The notes under the pieces: generated by a model
Databases searched by the model: none
What the model saw: only the letters and a program-made list of their open reading frames with translations
What the model was told of the DNA's origin: nothing
Program-made: the position numbers and the translations under genes
Source of the DNA: CBINFS01 sp966250015
GTDB taxonomy: Bacteria; Bacteroidota; Rhodothermia; Rhodothermales; DASSAV01
DNA length: 10,608 bases
Assembly (NCBI GenBank): GCA_966250015.1
Contig: CBINFS010000073.1
Coordinates: 1-10,608, forward strand
Direction of reading: 5' to 3'
Shown: positions 6,729 to 10,608 of the stretch, one piece after another
Numbering within the stretch: the stretch's first letter is position 1
Layout: every line of letters begins with the position of its first letter

Positions 6729-8489
6729 ATGAAAACGTTTTATTATTGTTCAATCTTTGCAGTGTGCCTGTTACTATTGTTGTCAGCAGGCGGCTGCGAC
6801 AGCGTCCTCGAAGTGGACCCGAAGGGAAGCCTTTCTCAAACGAACCTGCAGAATGAGAGAGGCGTCAATGCCCTGCTCGTGGGCGCCTATTCGAGGCTAA
6901 GGGCGCTGAGCAGGCGGCCTGCAGGAAATGCCTCCGACGACGTGGGCAACGCAGGAAGCTCGACGGCATTCGGCACGTTCGACGGCAACGGCAGCGTTTC
7001 GGGCAGCTGGAGCACGATATACGATGCCGTCCAGCGTTCAAACGAGGTGTTGCGCGTGCTGGCGATGACCGTCGAGGCCGGCAATATCTCTCCGGAAGCC
7101 GCACTGCAGATAGAAGCGGAAGCAAAGTTTCTCCGGGGTTTTTACCATCTCGAAGCCGCCCTCTGGTGGCGTAACGTTCCTTTCCTGGACGAAACCATCA
7201 GTTTTACGAACAACAACTTTCTGGTCAGCAACACCGAACCGGTCTGGCCTCACATCGAAGCGGACTTCCAGTTTGCCGCGGACAACCTGACGGAAACCAA
7301 GGATGAAGTAGGGCGAGCCAATAAATGGGCAGCAAAGGCCTTCCTGGCAAAAACCTACATGTTTCAGCTCAAGTTTGCCGAGGCAAAGCCGCTTTTCGAG
7401 GACATCATCGCCAACGGGGTCACCGTAAACGGTCTCAAGTACGACCTGAATCCGCTTTACTGGGACAATTTCAGCACGGTGAGCAAGCACGGGCCGGAGG
7501 TCGTGTTTGCGGCGCAGTATGCGACCTACGTTGGTGGAGAGGCCGGGGCTCCGCTGGACTACAGCCGGTCGGGTCCACACAACAGTCCGGTTGCCACCTG
7601 CTGTGGTTGGACGATGCCGTCGGAGGACCTCGTCAATGCGCACCAGACCGATCCGGAAACCGGATTGCCGTTGCTCGACCCGGACGGAACGCCCCTGTTC
7701 AACGAGACGCCTGTGAAGACGGACCAGGGGCTCCGAAGCGAAGATCCGTTCACTCCGCATGAAGGCCCGCTGGATCCGCGATTGGACCACAACGTGGGCA
7801 GGAGAGGCATTCCGTACATCGATTGGGGGGTACACCCGGGGGCCAACTGGCACCGGTGGCCGACGGTGACGTCCTTTTCGTCCAAAAAGCACAGCCCCTC
7901 TCAGGCGGGAGCCGATTCGCAGAAAGAGCAGGAGTGGTTCAACACCCCGTACAGCTTCATGCGTTTCGCCGACGTGTTGCTGATGGCGGCGGAAGTTGAA
8001 GTCGAGATCGGCAGCCTCACCAGGGCGGAGGAGTACGTGAACCGGGTCAGGGCCCGCGCCGCGAATCCGGAAGGATGGGTGAAGAAATACCTCGACGACA
8101 GCAATCCACTCGGTGGGTTCTCTGACGAGCCCGCTGCGAACTACCATATAGGGCTATACAACGGGCAGTTCACCCAGTATGGGAAGGAGTTTGCCCGTGA
8201 GGCGGTGCGGCTGGAGAGGAGGATCGAGCTTGCTCTCGAATATCACCGGTGGTTTGATCTTCAGCGCTACGACCAGCTACAGCCGGGCTACATGGGCAAT
8301 ACCCTGAACTCCTACCTGGAACGGCGCCTACAGATTCCCAACCTCGTCATCAACTACAACCCCGGCTGGGAATTCGAGATCGGGGTGAACGAGATAGGCA
8401 TGATCCCGCTCTCTGAAATCGAGCTGATGGAGAGCATGTCGGGAGGGCAGGTGGTTTTGGTCCAGAATCCCGGTTACGAAAATGAATAA
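6729..8489 (+). CDS. SusD/RagB-family substrate-binding outer-membrane lipoprotein
   Basis: The 586-residue protein has a lipoprotein signal (hydrophobic segment then SAGGC, lipidated Cys23; position -3 is Ala, which is slightly off the consensus Leu). The SusD fold is indicated by the N-terminal RGVNALLVGAYSRL (44-57), the TPR helix EAKFLRGFYHLEAALWWRNV (131-150), a further TPR-like stretch at 195-227 (GRANKWAAKAFLAKTYMFQL), and the C-terminal SusD helices SFMRFADVLLMAAEVEVEIG (409-428) and EAVRLERRIELALEYHRWFD (491-510). The end, with IPLSEIELM and QNPGY, is also typical. It would form the lid of the SusC barrel and bind substrate at the cell surface. It begins 66 bases after susC with no clear terminator between them, so the two are probably co-transcribed. 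There is no strong Shine-Dalgarno sequence, as is common in this phylum. Confidence 0.95.
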   Translation: MKTFYYCSIFAVCLLLLLSAGGCDSVLEVDPKGSLSQTNLQNERGVNALLVGAYSRLRALSRRPAGNASDDVGNAGSSTAFGTFDGNGSVSGSWSTIYDAVQRSNEVLRVLAMTVEAGNISPEAALQIEAEAKFLRGFYHLEAALWWRNVPFLDETISFTNNNFLVSNTEPVWPHIEADFQFAADNLTETKDEVGRANKWAAKAFLAKTYMFQLKFAEAKPLFEDIIANGVTVNGLKYDLNPLYWDNFSTVSKHGPEVVFAAQYATYVGGEAGAPLDYSRSGPHNSPVATCCGWTMPSEDLVNAHQTDPETGLPLLDPDGTPLFNETPVKTDQGLRSEDPFTPHEGPLDPRLDHNVGRRGIPYIDWGVHPGANWHRWPTVTSFSSKKHSPSQAGADSQKEQEWFNTPYSFMRFADVLLMAAEVEVEIGSLTRAEEYVNRVRARAANPEGWVKKYLDDSNPLGGFSDEPAANYHIGLYNGQFTQYGKEFAREAVRLERRIELALEYHRWFDLQRYDQLQPGYMGNTLNSYLERRLQIPNLVINYNPGWEFEIGVNEIGMIPLSEIELMESMSGGQVVLVQNPGYENE

Positions 8490-8517
8490 ACCACATCGAA
8501 CCCATGAGGTAGGCGAC

Positions 8518-10098
8518 ATGACAGACAGAGAGAAATCAAATACAACCGGAGGGAATCTGAGTCGTCGTACCATCCTGAAAAGCGGGGCAGCCATACTGGG
8601 CGCCGGTATGCTGGGCCCGACGATTGCCACTGCGGAGGCGGCAGGCCGCGAGGAGGTTCGACGGGAAATCGTCCGTTCCGTGAGGCGTCGCGCCCCGAGG
8701 AACGACATCATCCGTGCAGAAAACGAAAAGCCCGGCACGACCGACTGGATCCTGACGAAGGTTAAACGGCACGAGGACGAGCCTTACGAAAAAGGCTGGC
8801 ACCGGAGAAAGGAGATCGAGGGGTACGTCTCACACCTGAGCATCAAACCGGGCGAAACGCTGAAGGTTTATGTCAGCACCGATCCTCCCGATAATTATCA
8901 GCTCGACATCTACCGGATGGGCTATTACGGCGGGAAGGGCGGTCGGCTGATGAAGACGTTCAGCCCGATGATGGGTCTCGCGCCGGGTAAAGCCCAGCCG
9001 ACACCCGCCGACGGTAAGAACCACATCATCGAGTGTAAGTGGGAAGAGTCGATCAGCTTCGAGATTCCGCAGGACTGGGTGAGCGGCGTGTATCTGGGCA
9101 AGCTCAGTACGTGGAGGGCAACCGAATCGGAAGCGTACATCGTGTTTGTGGTGCGCGACGACCGCGAGGCGGACGTCATGTTCCAGGTTTCCGACTTCAC
9201 CTGGATCGCCTACAACCGATGGCCCCAGTGGCGCTCGCTATACGACACTACCGACGGTCCGTGGGGCGCGGGACGGCCGAACAGCTACGACTCCGGCTTC
9301 GACCGTCCCTATTCCATTTTCTGGAACGGATATCCGGCTGCGTTCGAACCCCTGACCAATGGTTCCGGCGAGTTTCTGATGACCGAGTTCCCCCTGGCGT
9401 ACTGGCTCGAACGGGAAGGCTACGACGTAACGTACGTCTCGAACCTCGACGCCCACGTCGACGGACCGGGGCTGCTACGGAGCAAGGTGTTCCTGTCGGT
9501 CGGGCACGACGAGTACTGGACGCAGGAGATGTTCGACAACATCACGGCAGCCCGGGATGCCGGGGTCAACCTCGCTTTCCTTTCCGGGAATTCGGTGTCG
9601 GGAAGGCTCGAATTGTTGCCCAGCACCGATGGCCGGCCGCATCGGGGGATGCACCTGATCGACCGGGGCTTCGATGAAATTGAGCTGATGGGGTCGCGAT
9701 CGTACGGCGTCGGCCTTGCAGACTGGACGTGTGCAGCCCCGGACCATTGGGTCTTCGAGGGCTCGGGTATGAAGCAGGGAGACAGTATTCCGCATCTGGT
9801 GGGCTGGGAGTTCCACGGACCGCCGCTGACGGAGAACTTCAAGGATCTGGTTGTCCTTGCAGAAGGTCCCGTAACGCGCTACGGGGGAGAACCGACCGAA
9901 AGAAGGTACGCCGCGACCATCTACACGGCCCCAAAGGGCAACTACGTTTTTAACGCGGCGACCTGCTGGTGGAATAAGCCGATATCCACGCCTCCTGCTT
10001 ACATCAATCCGCCACACCTGGATTTCAGTAAGGAGGATCCGCGCGTCCAGCAGATCACGAGGAACGTTCTCGACCGTATGATAGCCGTTGAGGTTTAG
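8518..10098 (+). CDS. Tat-exported N,N-dimethylformamidase beta-subunit-like protein
   Basis: The chosen start is the ATG at 8518, with GAGG at 8506-8509 eight bases before the start; it gives 526 residues. An alternative ATG at 8482 overlaps the susD stop by 8 bases and would add 12 residues. S15-R16-R17-T18-I19-L20-K21 followed by a small-residue hydrophobic stretch and AEA (39-41) is a twin-arginine signal. The beta-rich segment GYVSHLSIKPGETLKVYVST (102-121), then DIYRMGYYGG (130-139), PLAYWLEREGYDVTYVSNLD (292-311) and VGHDEYW (328-334) match the large/beta subunit family of dimethylformamidase. That enzyme hydrolyses an amide at an iron site made of two tyrosines and a carboxylate. Tyr295, Tyr333 and Glu431 (in LVGWE) are my candidate ligands, by inference from spacing. 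Tat export would suit a metal-loaded periplasmic enzyme. The protein is shorter than the classical large subunit and no small-subunit gene is visible. The true substrate is unknown. It follows susD closely and is probably in its operon. Confidence 0.8.
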   Translation: MTDREKSNTTGGNLSRRTILKSGAAILGAGMLGPTIATAEAAGREEVRREIVRSVRRRAPRNDIIRAENEKPGTTDWILTKVKRHEDEPYEKGWHRRKEIEGYVSHLSIKPGETLKVYVSTDPPDNYQLDIYRMGYYGGKGGRLMKTFSPMMGLAPGKAQPTPADGKNHIIECKWEESISFEIPQDWVSGVYLGKLSTWRATESEAYIVFVVRDDREADVMFQVSDFTWIAYNRWPQWRSLYDTTDGPWGAGRPNSYDSGFDRPYSIFWNGYPAAFEPLTNGSGEFLMTEFPLAYWLEREGYDVTYVSNLDAHVDGPGLLRSKVFLSVGHDEYWTQEMFDNITAARDAGVNLAFLSGNSVSGRLELLPSTDGRPHRGMHLIDRGFDEIELMGSRSYGVGLADWTCAAPDHWVFEGSGMKQGDSIPHLVGWEFHGPPLTENFKDLVVLAEGPVTRYGGEPTERRYAATIYTAPKGNYVFNAATCWWNKPISTPPAYINPPHLDFSKEDPRVQQITRNVLDRMIAVEV

Positions 10099-10121
10099 CC
10101 GAACGTATAGCTGTACTTCAG

Positions 10122-10191
10122 GCAAGAACCGGCATTCCAACCCGCCATTAGAGTAAAAGAAAGTGTGGGGGGGAATGCCGGTATACCTTGC
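10122..10191 (+). other. Long imperfect hairpin between the dimethylformamidase-like gene and the last gene
   Basis: ACCGGCATTCC (10128-10138) pairs with GGAATGCCGGT (10172-10182) over 11 bases. An outer 5-base arm GCAAG (10122-10126) pairs with CTTGC (10187-10191). The loop is about 33 bases and includes a G run (10167-10171) that could pair with CCC at 10141-10143. No T tract follows, so it is not a textbook terminator. It may be a processing or attenuation structure that sets expression of the downstream lipoprotein apart from susCD. GTGTGGGGGGGA within it (10163-10174) is a loose match to the promoter-like boxes upstream. Confidence 0.5.
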
Positions 10192-10212
10192 TTTCACCAG
10201 ACAACTTTTATC

Positions 10213-10608
10213 ATGTACAGACTACCCGCCGCCTTACCCATCCTCGTCCTGCTCAGCGGATGCGCCTTCCAGAATCCGGGTAGACCGGGCATCCCCGACG
10301 ATCTGATTCACCCATCCGGCGATTCGATCGTGGCCGACACGATCATATACCACGCCGTTCACGTCGACAAAAACGGCAACATCATTCCGTGGTATTCGCC
10401 CAATCCTGGTGAGGCGTACGATTTCGTCATCACAAAGGTATGGGAGTTCTGGAAGAACATGGAGATCGACTCAAATGGCGTCCCTTATTACATGAATCAT
10501 CAGGTCTGGAAGCCGAATCACGACCCTCGCGGGTTGGGTGGCGATCAGCTCCAGATGGCGCTTTCGTCGTGGAACCTGCTCTACGACTACTCGGGCGACG
10601 AGTCGATC
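10213..10608 (+). CDS. N-terminal part of a lipoprotein, probably six-hairpin glycosidase-like (3' truncated by the window)
   Basis: The frame from the ATG at 10213 stays open for 132 codons to the window edge. Residues 1-17 are a short lipoprotein signal (hydrophobic run then LLSGC, lipidated Cys17). The mature part contains aromatic, helix-rich segments (HVDKNGNIIPWYSPNPGEAY about 50-69, ITKVWEFWKNMEIDSNGVPY about 73-92, GLGGDQLQMALSSWNLLYDY about 107-126). This resembles the start of an alpha/alpha-toroid carbohydrate-active protein. I believe it is the N-terminal half of the same family whose C-terminal half lies at 1-866, but the two pieces do not overlap, so the relation is inferred from recall of the family and not from alignment. 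No Shine-Dalgarno sequence is visible. It is likely a surface or periplasmic enzyme of the locus. Confidence 0.7.
   Translation, partial: MYRLPAALPILVLLSGCAFQNPGRPGIPDDLIHPSGDSIVADTIIYHAVHVDKNGNIIPWYSPNPGEAYDFVITKVWEFWKNMEIDSNGVPYYMNHQVWKPNHDPRGLGGDQLQMALSSWNLLYDYSGDESI

Noticed and set aside
7038..8147. A 369-codon open frame on the minus strand
   Set aside because: It lies wholly inside the susD-like gene, whose plus-strand protein has clear SusD motifs. The minus-strand product is Arg/Val-rich with no domain, which is typical of an antisense shadow in GC-rich DNA.
9475..10197. A 240-codon minus-strand open frame reaching into the intergenic hairpin
   Set aside because: It is antisense to the dimethylformamidase-like gene and shows no domain or credible start.

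Overview
The window looks like part of a carbohydrate- or polymer-uptake locus (a PUL-like island) from a moderately high-GC member of the Bacteroidota/Rhodothermota side of the tree. The evidence is a SusC/RagA-type TonB-dependent transporter, a SusD/RagB lipoprotein, an anti-sigma factor of the FecR type, lipoprotein signals, and start codons that mostly lack strong Shine-Dalgarno sequences. GC content and Tat export would suit Rhodothermales/Balneolales-like bacteria, but the exact lineage is inference.

Layout: (1) 1-866 (+) is the C-terminal part of a helix-rich protein with a beta-rich tail, probably a six-hairpin-type glycosidase-like enzyme. It ends at a strong bidirectional hairpin terminator (891-934). 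(2) 946-2109 (-) is a Gfo/Idh/MocA-family NAD(P) oxidoreductase, convergent with gene 1. (3) 2110-2478 is a non-coding divergent region with small repeats and a putative ECF-sigma-type promoter. (4) 2479-2958 (+) is a short FecR-like anti-sigma protein that has the cytoplasmic domain and membrane segment but not the usual periplasmic FecR domain. (5) 2959-3164 is a leader holding a second copy of the promoter-like motif and an 8-bp inverted repeat. (6) 3165-6662 (+) is SusC-like, 6729-8489 (+) SusD-like, and 8518-10098 (+) a Tat-exported protein related to the large/beta subunit of N,N-dimethylformamidase; these three are tightly packed and probably one operon. (7) A long hairpin lies at 10122-10191. 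(8) 10213-10608 (+) is the N-terminal part of a lipoprotein that runs off the window and appears to belong to the same family as gene 1.

How the parts may work together: SusD captures and SusC imports an oligomer across the outer membrane with TonB energy. The lipoproteins at the two window edges may act on it at the cell surface or in the periplasm. The dimethylformamidase-like protein may hydrolyse an amide or related bond in the periplasm, and the Gfo/Idh enzyme may oxidise or reduce a released sugar in the cytoplasm. Transport may be controlled through FecR-type signalling with an ECF sigma factor that is not in the window, and perhaps by a LacI-type regulator. A perfect 18-bp palindrome resembling a LacI/CcpA-family operator sits inside the 5' part of the susC-like gene. 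The substrate cannot be read from the sequence. No tRNA, rRNA, CRISPR array, insertion sequence or phage gene was recognised.
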